The translations under genes were made by a program, and so were the position numbers. From Plantago major (lineage: Eukaryota > Streptophyta > Magnoliopsida > Lamiales > Plantaginaceae), in the NCBI GenBank assembly GCA_026545765.1, contig CM048841.1, positions 5,837,712 to 5,901,711 on the forward strand: 64,000 nt of DNA, read 5' to 3'. Under the pieces are notes generated by a model. That model did not search any database, was not told the DNA's origin, and worked only from the letters and a program-made list of their open reading frames with translations. How positions within the stretch are numbered: position 1 is the stretch's first letter; each line of letters opens with the position of its first letter. Of this stretch, positions 22,360-35,140 are shown piece after piece.

Positions 22360-25300
22360 TTGCGGGAGGACCAACGGGGGGAGATAGCAGGAACGCAAGG
22401 GAGCGCATGCAAAAACCTCCGAAACAATGACCGAGCATATGCTAGTCCGGCAATTCCAGGAACTAACGCCATACCATTCGATGACAGTGAAATTCCTCCT
22501 CCTACGGCAGGGGGAGAAGGCATCGAAAACCCAGATGTCCCACTGGTGGTCTCCTTGACCATTGCAACCTACCGAGTGAATAAGATCTTGGTTGACATTG
22601 GAAGTTCCTCGAACATCATCTCTAAGAGGACACTGGATCAGATGGCATTGGGTAGAGTCCGATATGGCAGAGTGCACACCTCCATATTAGGATTCGGAGG
22701 AGGAACCCTCGACCTAAGTATCATGTTACATGTTTCTCTCGGTACCTTCCGCAAGGGTAACACAAGAAGTCCGCTGTGGTGGTCGAACAAACTTTCGACT
22801 ACAGTGCCATCTTGACGCCTGTGTCTCAACCAGTTCAAGCTGCCTACTCTCCACAACAGGATGAAGTTCCCAACGGCCTTCGGAGTCGGAGAAGAGCTCG
22901 GAAATGTCAGAGAAGCTTGGGAATGTTATATCATGTCCACAAGAAGGGCGTCTGCGCCCATGCTAACAGTCACCGTGACTCCCGACGCGCCCACTATCCT
23001 TACACCCAGAAAGGAGGACTCACAAGTCGGCGTAGGAAGCCAGAAGGAAAAATTTCCTAGAACGATGCGAATTGAGCCTCATGAGACCCTCAAAGAGATC
23101 GAGATTATTGTTGGCGATCCCGAGAAGAAAACAAGGATCGGGACCGAAATGAATGTGGAAGTAGAGATGAAGCTCATCGCTTGCCTCCGAAAACAATGAT
23201 GTGTTACTTTGAGTACCGACGACCTGAAGGGAATCGACCCACGGGTTACAGTTCACCGTCTGAACATGGATCCTTCGGTCAAATACATCCGACAGAAAAG
23301 GAAAGACTTTGGCCCCATCAAGGATGCCATCATATCCGTCGAAGTCGATCGACTCCTAAAGGCAGGACACATCGAGGAAGTCCGCTACTCTGACTGGGTT
23401 TGCAATGTTGTTTTGGTCGAAAAGTCGCCAGGCAAGTGGCGAATGTGTAATGACTTCACAAGGTTGAACAAGTTCTGCCCCAAGGATCCGTATCCATTGC
23501 CACGGATAGATCAACTGGTTGACTCTACCTCCGGATGTGCGCTACTGAGCTTCATGGACGCATACCAAGGCTTCTACCAAATTCGGATGGCCAGGGAGGA
23601 CGTTAAGAAAACGGCCTTCTTCGCGGCAGGAGGAGTATACTGCTTCAAGGTGATGCCATTCGGACTAAAGAACGCAGGAGCCACCTACCAGCGACTGGTA
23701 AACCAAATGTTCAAGGACGAGATCGGGAAGACGATGGAAGTCTATGTAGACGACATGCTTGTTAAAAGTAAGACTGAGGAAGAGCATATTGAGCATCTCA
23801 ACAATTGTTTTTCCATCATCCGGAAGTACGGGATGAAACTGAATCCGGAAAAATGCACTTTCGGAGTGAAAGGAGGAAAATTCCTCGGATACATGGTCAC
23901 GGAAAGAGGAATCAACGCCAATCCCGAGAAAATCAAGGCGATCCTAGATCTGCCACACCCGAAAACCCTCAATGAGATACATCGGCTCATAGGAAGTCTC
24001 ATGTCCTTAAGTCGTTTTATTTCCCGGTCAGCCGAGAAGAATCTTCCATTCTTCAAAACCCTCCGGAAAGGAGAGAACTTTGTGTGGACCGCGGAATGTT
24101 CCGAGGCTTTCGAAAAGTTGAAAGAATACCTCCATTCCCCTCCACTACTCTCCAAGCCCGTCGAAGGAGAACCACTCTACCTTTACTTAGCAATTACGGA
24201 AGAGGCAATGAGTTCCGTCCTAATACGGATTCAAGGTAACGAGCATTCGCCGATCTACTATCTTAGCAAAGCCCTTGCTGGGGCGGAGACAAGATACGTG
24301 AAGATCGAGAAACTCGCATATGCTTTGGTTTACACCGCCAGACGGTTAAAACCTTACTTTAAGTCTCACAAAATAGTGGTACTAACTGCGGAACCTTTGA
24401 AACAGGTCCTAGGAAAGCCCGACCAATCGTGACTCTCTCTAAGTGGGCGATCGAGCTCAGCGAATACGACATTTGCTACCAGGCTCCGTCAGCCAAAAAA
24501 GCTCAGGTCCTCGCCGACTTTTTAGCGGACTATCCAGAGAAGGATTCAGAGAAAGTCCCTGACAAGCAAGTGTTCGAGTGCTTAATCATCAGACATACAG
24601 TCCGAAATCCAGCCCCGCCAATCTTCAACCCAGAAAACCTTGAGGAAGCCTAGTTCATCAATCGGCCCCTCCCTTTGTCAGAGGGGGAAACTCGGGTCAA
24701 CCATCTACTTAGTGATGATCCCAGAGATCCCAGTTCAGACAGCATCAGAACGAAAATCACTGGAGGGGATGAACCAAGAGCGGAACCTCAGTAGCTCGCA
24801 GGAGATCTCCAAATCAAAAAAACATCCTTCCGATATTTGGACATTGAAAGTCGATGGTTCTTCCACTGGAAGAGTGGGAGGAATTGGAATCTACCTTAAG
24901 AGCCCGCAAGGTGCGGAACTCGACTATGCGATTTCCCTGGATTTCAAAGTTACCAATAATGAGGCAGAGTATGAAGCACTTTTAACGGGGCTGCGACTGG
25001 CCAAGTCTCTCCAAGCCCGGGAGGGTCAAAGCTTACACGGACTCACAGCTTGTCGAGGCCCAATTTTCAGGAAGCTTTGCCACAAAAGGTCCTTCGATGA
25101 TCAAGTATCTTGAGCTACTCAAGAATGAGGCCAGCCACTTCGAGGAATTCACCTTGGAAAAGTTTGTGAGTTTGAACGAAAGAGCCGATGCCTTGGCAAA
25201 ATACGATCTGCTACGACTTTGGACACAAGGAGAGTCATTCGCTCACCATCAACGACTCATCATCATGGGTTCCAGTCAGGTCATGATACTTGACATGGGG

Positions 25301-26537
25301 AGAAACTGGATGACCGACATTTTTAACTATCTCAAGGACGGATCTTTGCCGGCCGATCCGAAAGAATCGAGGAGTGTGCAGTGCCGAGCAAACAGATATT
25401 TTATAATGGGCGATGACCTATACAAAAGATCTTTTTCCGGGACCCACCTGAGATGCTTGAACCCCCAAGAAGCATGCTGCGTGTTGGGAGAAATACAACT
25501 AAGCCGGGAGTCATTCCGGGAGGACCTCGCCGTAAAATCATACGACAAGGCTATTATTAGCCCACCATCGGTAAAGATTCCGCCGACCACGCCAGGAGAT
25601 GTCAGGATTGCCAATATTACGCAAACATCCCACATCGTCCGATAAACCCTATGATTCCGCTACCATAGCGTGTCCGCTCGATCAAGGTATCGACATTGTT
25701 GGACCATTTCCGAGGGTACCATGAAAAAAATTTCTTATTGTGGTGGAGTACTTTACCAAATGGGTAGAAGGTATATGCGACCATTACGTAGAGTCGAAAA
25801 GGACCTTTATCCGGAAGAATATCATCATCGCTGGCTTGCCCAGGATTCTCGTCTCGGACAATGGCGCCCAGTTCTCGGGACATAGGCTCAAGGAATGGCT
25901 GGCGTCCTTCAAAATCGAGCAACGATTTACATCTGTTGGATACCCGCAAGCCAATGGACAGGCTGAGTCCACAAACAAAACAATAGTCAAGATCCTCGAG
26001 AAGCGGTTGAGAACTTCGCAAGAAAGCTAGGCGGACGACTTGGAAGGCGTGCTATGGGCGCATCGCACCACTGCACGGACTGCGACCAAAGAAACTCCTT
26101 TCTCCTTGGTGTATGGTTCCGAGGCAGTCATACCATCCGAGATTGCTGTAGAGACTTTGAGAATCCAAGAATTTGAAGACAAGGCGAACCGAGAAGCTCG
26201 GATATTCGAGCTGGACGTGTTTGAACAGAAAAGGTCGGATGCACTGGCGAAAATCCTTAGGTATCAGGCAACCGCCGCCCGAGCCTACAACAGGAACGTT
26301 CATGCGGCAAACTTGCAAGTCGGGGACCTAGTGCTCTGACGGGCCGACATTTTGAGCAATGTTGGAAAACTCAAGCCCAAATGGGAAGGAACCTACAAGG
26401 TTATTGGGGCCAAAGTAAATGGCAGTTATGTGTTAGAAGATGAGAACGGACATCTCCTCAGGCGTCCGTGGAATGCTAGAAACCTCCAAAGTTCTATGCT
26501 TGAAGAAAAATGCGCGGAGCTCCATCATGTCGATTGA
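22360..26537 (+). pseudogene. Gypsy pol (PR-RT-RH-aRH-INT), broken
   Basis: Domains in order: protease (ILVDIGSSSNIIS, with DIG instead of DTG) at 22580; reverse transcriptase 23209-24050 with YVDD at 23743-23754; RNase H to about 24540; a second RNase H (LKVDGSSTGRVGGIGIYL) near 24845-25090; integrase with SDNGAQF near 25854 and the catalytic Glu in QANGQAESTN near 25965; and a C-terminal DLVL...LKPKWEGTYKV part ending at 26537. RT is open over 407 codons. Frame changes or stops occur near 22770, 23197, 24430, 25010, 25650, 25730, 26030 and 26338, so no full polyprotein can be made. Confidence 0.88.
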
Positions 26538-27726
26538 TCATTTCAATATCAACCATTTGTGACACGGAACTCCGTCAGTTCTGTTTCTTCTTTGATCCTT
26601 TTGTTATTGGCCATAGAGCCCGCAAGTTGTAATTGAATTTCCGTCAAATCAATACAACTTCTATCTTTCGATTTGTGATTTTTCGATCTTCGCATCTGAG
26701 ATCTAATGTTCGATTGGCTACAAAGAAAGCAAGAGGTTTCGTTCATACAAAGACGAATTACACTTAATATTGTCTGTACAATTTGCAATCTCGGACCGAT
26801 ATCCGACCTACGGACGCTACGAGAAAAAGGCAGAAAATGTCTCTGGAGATACGTTATCTCCCAGCAAAGATCGTTCCCCGTAGAAAAAAGCTTCCTCCGT
26901 GTCAAAGCGAAAAGGTCTGGTTCTACCTGCGCACAAGAAAACGGTTAAGCATGCCGGAATCCTTCAGGATACCCCCGAAACATGGAATGCAAGCCCTGTA
27001 TCCGGGGAGAACAAAGTGCAGACAGGAAGAGATTTCCGCCTCGCCGGCTTTAAAGACTCAAACTCTCTTGAAATTCGGAAACCATTTCCAATATAAGAGA
27101 GATTTGAGCCATTAAAGTGGGGATGGAAGAAAGTAGAGGAGACGGGCGGATATGCATTCAAACTGAGATCTAAGCTTTTCGGTGACTGATCTTCAACAAT
27201 TTTCCCCTTTAGACCCACTCCACTCTCGGACTCAGAATAAACGCCGACTGGAGAGTGGACGGGAGTCAAGAGGGGGAAACTATTCAAGAAACCGTCTTTT
27301 TTGCTATTGAGTAGATTTGGAAAGTGGAAGTTGGATTTGCACGACCAAGGCCAAGAGGGATCCGCAGTATTTATAGAAATGGCGAACCAATGGGTGTCCG
27401 ACACGTCAGAACTTCGAGGTCGACAATGGGCTTAAACTATTCATTTGGGCTGAACAGTGTTGGGCCAGACGGGTTTACCCAATCAAGCCTAAAACAAGCC
27501 CATCAACTACGATTCGAGTTTCTTAGCCATCTTCTTTTACAAAAAATATATGCGTCAGTATCATCTGAAGAGGTCCGCAAAAAGGAAAAGATGGAGATCC
27601 CATCCGAGGAAAAATAGTTCGAATTTTATAGACAAAATTATCCGAACATTTACATAATAGAGGAACAACATGAAAAGGTCTGAAGAGAAGTACAAGCATC
27701 CACGGGGCATACCCCGCCTTGCTCCC
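26538..27726. other. Gypsy 3' region, no clear gene
   Basis: No supported coding region. A minus-strand TATAAATACTG lies at about 27367-27377, pointing leftward, but no convincing reading frame follows. Several overlapping ORFs of 60-150 codons on both strands look like chance in this GC-richer DNA. Confidence 0.4.
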
Positions 27727-28008
27727 TCACCAGACCCCAGAAGTCGAGCCTTGGGATTCCGAGCCTCCACCTCGGACCTGACGAGCTCGCTGTTGCGCAC
27801 GGATCCTTATACGGATCAGCCTCAGCATCCGCTCCCTCTCCTCCTCAGCTAATCTCCTAGCTATCCCTGGACATTGAGGGGGATCGCCTTCGAAATCCAG
27901 GACGATAGGGTCTTGTGCGGTGCCTTTACCCGGATAGATGGGCGGATGCATGTGCCCGCAAGCACAGTTCACCCAGTGACTATACTCTTCATCGCCCGAT
28001 TCTGACAT
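27727..28008 (-). CDS. Small antisense ORF of gypsy element
   Basis: Ninety-three codons on the strand opposite gag-pol, from the ATG at 28008. It reads MSESGDEEYSHWVNCACGH, then PGKGTAQDPIVLDFEGDPP, an RRLAEEERERMLRLIRIRIR helix rich in Arg and Glu, and a Gly/Ser tail. The CACGH and following His may bind metal, but this is a guess. The open frame continues upstream to 28143, and a splice acceptor (ATCCAG) may lie just before it. No known family is recognised. Confidence 0.5.
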   Translation of the reverse strand: MSESGDEEYSHWVNCACGHMHPPIYPGKGTAQDPIVLDFEGDPPQCPGIARRLAEEERERMLRLIRIRIRAQQRARQVRGGGSESQGSTSGVW

Positions 28009-28541
28009 TCTGAAGAACACCGACTTCCGCTGGATACTAAAGTAGATAAAATGTAAGAAAGAGTGAGGGAAGGTACAACAGTGAAAAAGGAGAATTACCA
28101 CACCCTTATTTATAGTGGCAATGAGTCTTTCAGATCTCGCCATCTGTCGATCATCCGACGACTAAGAAGATGAAAAGACGTAGTCATAATGACTATTTTA
28201 CTGTTTCACCTTCCTCCTTCTAGAAGAATCTCGCATCCCAAGGGACGAACGGACCGGGTATCGGAAAGATGATGGCCTGATTTCTACATCAGATACCATC
28301 TCCAGCGGTCCGTGCTCTTATGAGATGGGTAATTTATAATAACTCAGCTTATGAGCAACAGATAAAGAAAGGAATGAAGAAGAGAGCAAGTAAACATTTG
28401 GAAGCATAGGAGGTTCATCTCCTCAGATAAAATACGAAATATTGTTATAATATGAAAGGACATTCCGAGTTATCAAACGATTCAAATCCAACAGGGAAAT
28501 TCAGCAAATACAAATTTCTAACGGGGCATACCCCGGACTTC
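28009..28541. other. Gap between antisense genes
   Basis: No gene is seen apart from the upstream extension of the small antisense ORF. It should hold the 3' UTR of the larger antisense gene and the promoter of the smaller one. Confidence 0.35.
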
Positions 28542-31347
28542 TCATTCGGGCCCAATCTGGCTTGAACCAGCTTCCTCAGCTTCAGGCCGATTGGTGGCTT
28601 CCGCCGCAAGATTTTGAGCGTGGACAAACAAGTCGAAATCAGCGGGAAGATCGAGAACGCGGGAAGGCAGGGCAAACCACTTTTGCAGGAAAGCTCGATA
28701 ATCGTCAAAGGGTACAAGGCCCACTTTCAGAAGCGCTTCCGGGACGAACCTAGGAAGGAAAGGCCCGCCGTTCTGGATCTCAATTTCGCCTTCCTCGGTG
28801 ACCAGTTCCACGAACTCACATGCAGCCAACTGCTCGTCCGAGACACTATCGACGGGCACTTCGACACCGTTCGCATCCGCAGAGGGGATTAATCCCTCCG
28901 CCTTCCAGTCGAAGTCTGGTGGAAGAAGTCCCTTGGACTGCAGCTGTCCGATCGCAGACACAAACCCATCCAGTCGGGAGGCATCCGACTTGTCCGACAT
29001 CAGGAACTTGAAAGAGGCAGACCGCAAGAAGTCACGGCCGGCGTAAAGACGGACATATTGGAGGCCACCGACCAGGAAGTTCTTAAAATCCAGGAAAGCC
29101 TGCATCGCCTTATCGACGAATCTCTCCTGGTGGTCGAGTTCCGCCTTAACTTTCTCCCAACTGGTCTTCAGCTTGTGGAAGTTCACCTCTTTCTCCTTCA
29201 GCTTCATCTCCAGCTGCTTCGCTTTTTCCGCCTCATCCGCGGATGTGGACACAGCCTTATGAAGATCCTCTTCAATGGTGGCCCGTTCACTGGCCTTCCA
29301 CTGCATGGCCTTGATGAAACACCCAAGCTGGGGAAACACCCGAGTAGATACAAGTTATATTTGTATCACATTAAGAACAAAACAGGTAAACCAAGGACAG
29401 ATTACTTACCCGCTGGTATAGAGCATCCAGCCCGCCAACCCGCTCCATTTCTGGGAGTCCGCAAGCACGCTCGTATTCCTTATCCAGAGCAGCCTGGTCC
29501 ACAGGAAGGACAGCGGACAACTGCTGCCTCTTCGCAGTAGCAGGAGCCTCCGAGCTTGCCGCCCTTTTTCGCCCCGAGATGATGGCGTCCCGCATAAGCA
29601 CGTCTCGGGTTGGAGCTCGAGTGTTGGCAGTGGCGCTCCGCGTAGCAGGAGCCTTACCCTTATCAGGCACCGCCAAGGCCTGGGAGTCTTCACCAGCCTT
29701 GCTCCGCCTTTCTTCTTCAGCGGCAAACACAGCAGCATTTTTCGGATCCGACATGGGCAGACCCGCGGAAGTGTTAATGATCTTGGTCCTTTGCCCAGCC
29801 GCGACCTCCAAAGCTTGCTGTTCCCTCTGCAACCTCTTCTTCTCTCCGAGAGTCGACATGATGTAGTCAAACCAGTGAGCTGCACAATAAACCAAGGGCA
29901 TTAGAAACAGGCGGGTTAAAGAAGAATTATCGGAATTGCGGAAACTTGTAATCAAAATAGAGTATATTGAAGAAGACAAGATGACAAGTCTCCAGTCAAC
30001 GAATTCTTACTGAAGTCCGTCTTCCCTCCCACATCTACCTCACCGGTCAGTCCGCAAAGGTAGGGAAGTGGTTGACAGATCAATCCGTGAAACGGATAAG
30101 TAGGTGGGTCATACTTTTTGTGGATTGCCGCCACCCACGGAGCCACATTCTTTGGAAGAGGGCGCCAGTCCGGGATGCTCTCCCTCAGAAACTTTATGGG
30201 AAGTCCCACTGTTCTCGCTGCCTCTCAGACTCCCCTGGTTTCAGAGCCATGCGTACGAAAACGTACTTGTCCCACCACTTCGACCCCAACGACGAAATGG
30301 AGTCACAAATGAAGTTATAAGGTTTCCTATTCGTAAAGGTATAGAAAAGGGGATTCCCCGGACTAAAGGAAACGTGAAAGAGCTGCCTGAAGTTCTCAAA
30401 GTTTACGAGCTGCCCTTTCTTCTTGCAAAAAACGACGAAGCAAATAAGATTACCCAAGGATTTCGGGATAACCTGACTCGGACCAATCCCAATGTGATTT
30501 AGGATGTGCTTCAACTCCGTTGCAATGGGTACCTTCCACCCGCAAGCAAAAGCTACCTCATGCACGCATATACCCAAGGCGAGTTGTAAAAGGCATGACC
30601 GGGCTCGGGAACCATGATTTCTACGGAGTCAGGGATCTCCCACTTCCGCCTCCACTCGGGGATGTCCTCCGCCCTAACCCTGGATGGACACGTAGGGAGA
30701 AGCCCGTCCGTGTTTAATTCTCCAAATCGGTCCACTATGGTAACAGCGGACGCAGGACGGGGGAACTTGATTTGGGCAGCCTTTGCACCACGACCTTCGA
30801 TTAATTGAAGATTGGACTGAACGGGCGCAGCAGGATGTAATGCAATCCGCCGACTGGATCGTCTAGAGGGACGAGTGACAGGAGATCCTTCTCCTTCTTC
30901 CTCCTCGCCCTCACCTTCCTCTTCCTCACCATCTTCTTCGTCCTCGAGGACACCTTCGGGTCTTTTGGATGTGCTTGGCTTGGACGGACCTGCTTCTACC
31001 AGAACACGGTCCTCCACTCCGGCCTCGAACATCTCCACGTCATCAGCCTCATGACACCGCCTGCTCGTTGAAGCGCATTCGGATCAATAGGCCCTCCCAC
31101 ACCGCCTATAGTCCGAGATTGGACCAACGTTCTCGCCTCATCAACACCGCCTCCGACCACTGGCCTGTCCGTCGGAGGATTAACTGTTTCATGGGCTCCG
31201 TGCCTAGCGTCGGAATCTCTGGAAGAAAGGACATCCACGAGATAGTCTCCTACGGACACGTTCACGTCCACGGATGCATCGCCCGAACCTGCTCCATCCT
31301 GATAATCCCGCACCTCGCGAACGTTTTGACTATCGCTCCCGGACATC
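28542..31347 (-). pseudogene. Antisense multi-exon gene of gypsy element
   Basis: Runs opposite to gag-pol. The start is at 31346, directly after a CCCTAG acceptor. Order: acidic Glu/Gly region (30900-30960), a Transposase_28-like domain (SPWVYACMR, GICVHEVAFACGW, GNLICFVVF, PLFYTFTNRKPY; 30200-30600), a conserved IPDWRPLPKNVAPWV part (to about 30010), then after a likely intron MSTLGEKKRLQREQQ (29860), a basic stretch, another intron near 29410-29340, and a coiled coil (LEMKLKEKEVNFHKL) with an acidic C-terminus ending at 28542. Frameshifts near 31050, 30580 and 30215 break it. Such 'putative gypsy type transposon' antisense proteins are known in Tat elements; the function is unknown. Confidence 0.7.
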
Positions 31348-31848
31348 CTAGGGCAGAAGGAAACGGATCAGAAATGATGATTTTTATTGTCCGAGAGTTC
31401 ATTATATGTCTTATTAAGTCTAGAGGTCCGTGAAAAAGTTTAAACCCTAAGATTCTCTATACACAGAAGGACAGGGAACCCAAGACCCCGGCACGTGCAG
31501 CTGTGCCACTGGCACCACGATTTGCCCCTTATGGCACGATGACGAAAGAAACAACTTATGGGCAAATACCACAACCAATACTGATTTACAAGTAAACATG
31601 CATTGTTAAGACAGGTTGTGTCGGACGGGACTTATCAAATAAGAGTACAAGGCATCAATGAGGAAAATTGGCATATTATGAGCATGCAGCAAAAACACAT
31701 CAACTAACGTCTAAACCAAAGATATCGCAAGAGCCAATTACTGAAGACAGCCACAATTACGGAAGCAGCAAGGGAAGCTACACTAGACATGCAATAGGCG
31801 TATAGCGAATACAGGCAACTTAAACAAGGCCAAAGGAGGATACTTACT
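31348..31848 (-). other. 5' UTR intron of antisense gene (inferred)
   Basis: On the minus strand GCAA|GTAAGTATCC at 31847 is a strong donor. TTCTGCCCTAG| ends at 31348, one base before the antisense ATG. Together they predict a 500-base leader intron. Confidence 0.5.
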
Positions 31849-32041
31849 TGCTAATATTCAAACAGGGAAGCTCCATGGATGATCGAACTTGGGTAATGTA
31901 CCGAGGTTATGGATCTCAGCTTGATGGCCCAAAAGTCTCACAAGTCCCAGTTGCTCGGATCGACCTTGCGTTGTTTGGATTGCTTAAGGATTGCTCTGAG
32001 TTTCGAGATTGCTAAAAGTGTGAAAATGACTGATGGGCTGA

Positions 32042-32050
32042 CTATTTATA
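32042..32050 (-). promoter_or_regulatory. TATA box for antisense gene
   Basis: TATAAATAG on the minus strand about 200 bases upstream of the inferred leader donor, in otherwise non-coding DNA. Confidence 0.5.
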
Positions 32051-32628
32051 AGGGCAATATGGGATAGCCAAGAGTCACGTTGCTTGGATTTGAATCCCAG
32101 CCGTTGATCCTCTCCAATCCAAGGGTTGTACCGCTTCGCGAGTGGATGGCTGTCAGTGCGTCGCATTTAATGCTGGACAGACGCGTCACATCAATCGGAT
32201 TGGGAACCCCAACCGTTGATGTCGTCCTGATCCAACGGTCACGTCTCTTTGCTCAGGATCTTTCTCCCGTGGGCCGAACGGACAACCTATTGGGCCTCCT
32301 GGGCTTACGAAGAGGACAAATTCAACAATCGGCCCAACGGACAGCTTCCGGACAGCTGCGTCAGATCCTAACCGTACTCGGACACATATATCTCGGATAC
32401 AAATACCTTTTCCTCTACAGTTCGAGTTATGTGATAACTCGGACTGTAGACGGAAAGGGGGGGGGGGAAGAGATATATTGAATCCTTGAGGACACGGACG
32501 ACGGATCACGACAGAAAGGATTTCTTCCTTTTTCTCTTAATTAACGATTCGGACACGCTCCACGACATCGATCGATCCTCATAGTTACCAACTATCTTCT
32601 ACTAAGATACTTGAAACCGGGGGACATA
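32051..32628. other. Gypsy 3' non-coding DNA and purine tract
   Basis: No gene. A run of ten G lies near 32457-32467. The polypurine tract GAAACCGGGGGA ends a few bases before the right LTR (about 32613-32624). Confidence 0.55.
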
Positions 32629-33439
32629 TGTTGATACGAAATATGTCCAATCCGTTAAGGCGCCATAGGCGTGTCCTAAAGCGCATCACGGCTTAACTAG
32701 CGATCCAAGATCGTCCGAATTCATGGTCTCGCCTAAAGTGAATCGACCAAAATCAAGTCACTACATCCCCACGACTAGTCCGAAATGGCTAAGGAAAGGA
32801 CTTCCAAACCCGACCATGTCAAGACAGAGATGTTTAACGGACCGCAGAGAGAATCTCGGACGCCACCATTACTTTAAGACCAAACGATATAATGTAACCA
32901 TCGAGATACTTCCGAGACTCTTGGCTCGGACATCCAGAGCCACCCAAGGGCGAATCGACCAAGGCAGATCCGTCTGAGGGACTAACACGGACCCAACAAA
33001 GTGAACGACTCTTAGAGGGAAAAGGTCCAAACTACCCTCCCAGGCCCACTTATCGGTATTGGACTACTGTTCACTAATGGGCCATGGGCCAAAGGTAGCA
33101 TTGGTGTCCAAATCTGGATCGTACACTTGGCATCATCTTATGAGCTACCTCATGAGTATATGATAACTATAAATATAGCACAAGGTCAAAGACCTCAAGG
33201 TAAGTGTTCTGGAGCATAATACCTTTCCCATTACTATTGCATTGAGAGCTACCACCTCTCCTGAGTGAAGTCTCTTACCGGATTGACCTTGGCAATCCGG
33301 GTAACCCATTCTAACCCCCACTTAGTCCATCGGTGCTCTTTCTCGGACAACCCTCTTATCGGACTTCAAGTTGGAGGCGGAGCTTGGATTAGGTTGCTTG
33401 CAGTGGTAGTGTCGGTGTTGAGAGGTTTATCCCCCAACA
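32629..33439 (+). repeat. 3' LTR of gypsy element (811 bp)
   Basis: Runs from TGTTGATACG to CCCCCAACA. It is shorter than the left LTR because of several small deletions in its first 400 bases. Confidence 0.92.
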
Positions 33440-34779
33440 ATTGTGTTAGTCAATTTTAGGACAATTTGAGTGGTATGTTACCACTAAGCTTGTTTTGATG
33501 TATTAGTCACCATTCATGAACTTGTTGTGTCATTTGAGTGGTATGTTAGCCACTAAACTTGGTGTTATATTTAAATTGTTATCTTTCTTCAAACTTGTGT
33601 AATTTTTACTTTGAATGGAATTGTTGTAGAAGGACTACTACATTCCCAATGCCCTGGTGTCCCAGTTGTACTCCGTTTTCGAGACTTTTGGGTCAGACAT
33701 CTATAGGAAAATGGTTTACAAAATGAAGGAGACACGCAGACAACCAACTTGGGTGGGGGATGACGAGTGGGCACTTTGGGAGGCGTACTGGAATGATCCC
33801 TTCGTACAGGATCAAGCGTAGAAGAACAGACAAAACCGTTTGTCTGAGCCGCGAGATGGTACGGGCACTGCCAGACATCACTATGGGTCGCGAGCTGTTG
33901 TTACAGATCACGTGATGGAGGTTAATAAATATGTTGTTTATGACTTGGATTATGATACATAACAGTTTTTTGCTTTCATTTCAATCAACTAACTACTTGT
34001 GTGCACATATATATTTTTAGGCCAATAGAGGACAGCCGAAGAGTGCTCTGTACCACTTCAAGAAGGCTAAGCTGAAGAATGGCATCTGGACTGACGTGAG
34101 GGCGAGCGCGTAATGCTTTTCTTAAGGTTAACATTTGTATTTGAGTATTTTAAAGTGATTCCTAAAATTGCATCTCATTTCATATGCAACCAACGATTGT
34201 AGAGTGAGGTCAAGAGGAGGATGGACGAGAGGATGATCGACGGTCATGAGCTGTCAATTGAAGAGCAAGACCAGATATTCTTCGAGGTCAACCCAATGGA
34301 CAGCAAGGGTCGAATGTATAGATTGGGAAGTTTGGGCCCTTCCATGAGTTCTGGTAGCTTCTCAGTGTCCCAGGGATCAGGATCGCGATCTAATCTCTAC
34401 ACACAGGACCAAGTTCAAGAGATGATGACTCCTCTCCACCAGGAAATAGCTGCGACCAAGGCAGCTTACGAGCAAGTGCTTGAGGAACAGGCTTGTATGG
34501 CTCAGCGGATGGACGCTTTGACCGGATGTTCAAAGACTTCTTCCGCCTCACCCACCTCCTCCCGATTATTCTTAGTTACATCAGACTTATTATGGACTTG
34601 TTATGGATAATTTGACACTATTTCACCTTCTTCTTGTTTCGGATAATTTATGGATAATTTATATTGTTTCGGATATATTAATGCAATTTAATTATTTCGG
34701 GTATATTATCTATGATTATATTATATGAAAAAACAGGTGAAATGTGAAACATAAATATAAAAAAAAAATTTAAACAGTG

Positions 34780-35140
34780 AATTTAGCGACGAAAAAAATC
34801 CGTCGCTAAATTCACGAACTAAGGGCGAATTCCCATTGAATTTAGCGACGGATTTTTTTCCGTCGCTAAATGTCAAGCGAACTAAGGGCGGATTAGTGGT
34901 GGGATTTAGCGACGGAAAAAATTCGTCGTATTAGCGACGGATAAGTAATCCGTCGCCAATTCGGATGAACTGGTCAATGAATTAATCCGTCCCCAGTTCA
35001 TCGTTATTTAGCGACGGAATACTTATCTGTCGCCAAAAAAAATAGTGACGATTGGTTTGGAGACGGAGGATTATCCGTCGCTAAGGATTTAGCGACGGAT
35101 CGGCACAGCTTTAGCAAAGGATAATTTCGTCGCTAAAAAT
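34780..35140. repeat. CACTA right subterminal repeats
   Basis: Many copies of TTTAGCGACGGA and its complement TCCGTCGCTAAA, matching the left-end array. Confidence 0.85.

Larger units (their letters stand above)
19612..33439 (+). mobile_element. Complete Ty3/gypsy element, Tat-type lineage
   Basis: Two similar LTRs start TGTTGATAC and end CCCCCAACA, with the 5-bp target duplication ATTGT on both sides (19607-19611 and 33440-33444). A PBS follows the left LTR and a purine tract precedes the right one. Sense gag and pol are followed by ~6 kb that contains antisense genes. A second RNase H domain between the first RNase H and integrase, and antisense ORFs 3' of pol, are marks of the Tat lineage. 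Many indels and stops break pol. Confidence 0.92.
18691..34610 (+). pseudogene. CACTA tnpA-like gene (Transposase_24), split by gypsy
   Basis: Exons inferred at 18691-18965, 19065-19197, 33630-33919, about 34021-34112 and 34203-34610. They encode a low-complexity N-terminus, FQGKPVLFPNGRN, EKWSNVPDRMKHFYFDELR, then QPTWVGDDEWALWEAYW and SEVKRRMDERM, matching plant Ptta/En/Spm second proteins, which bind subterminal repeats and include a coiled C-terminus. In-frame TAG stops lie at the start of exon 2 (after AACAAG TTT) and near 33820. The intron after 19197 holds a 140-bp tandem repeat and the whole gypsy element. Whether such an intron could still be removed is unknown. Confidence 0.75.

Noticed and set aside
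28562..31433. Plus-strand ORFs of 60-160 codons in the gypsy 3' region
   Set aside because: They overlap the better supported antisense gene, lack recognisable motifs and fit chance in GC-richer DNA.
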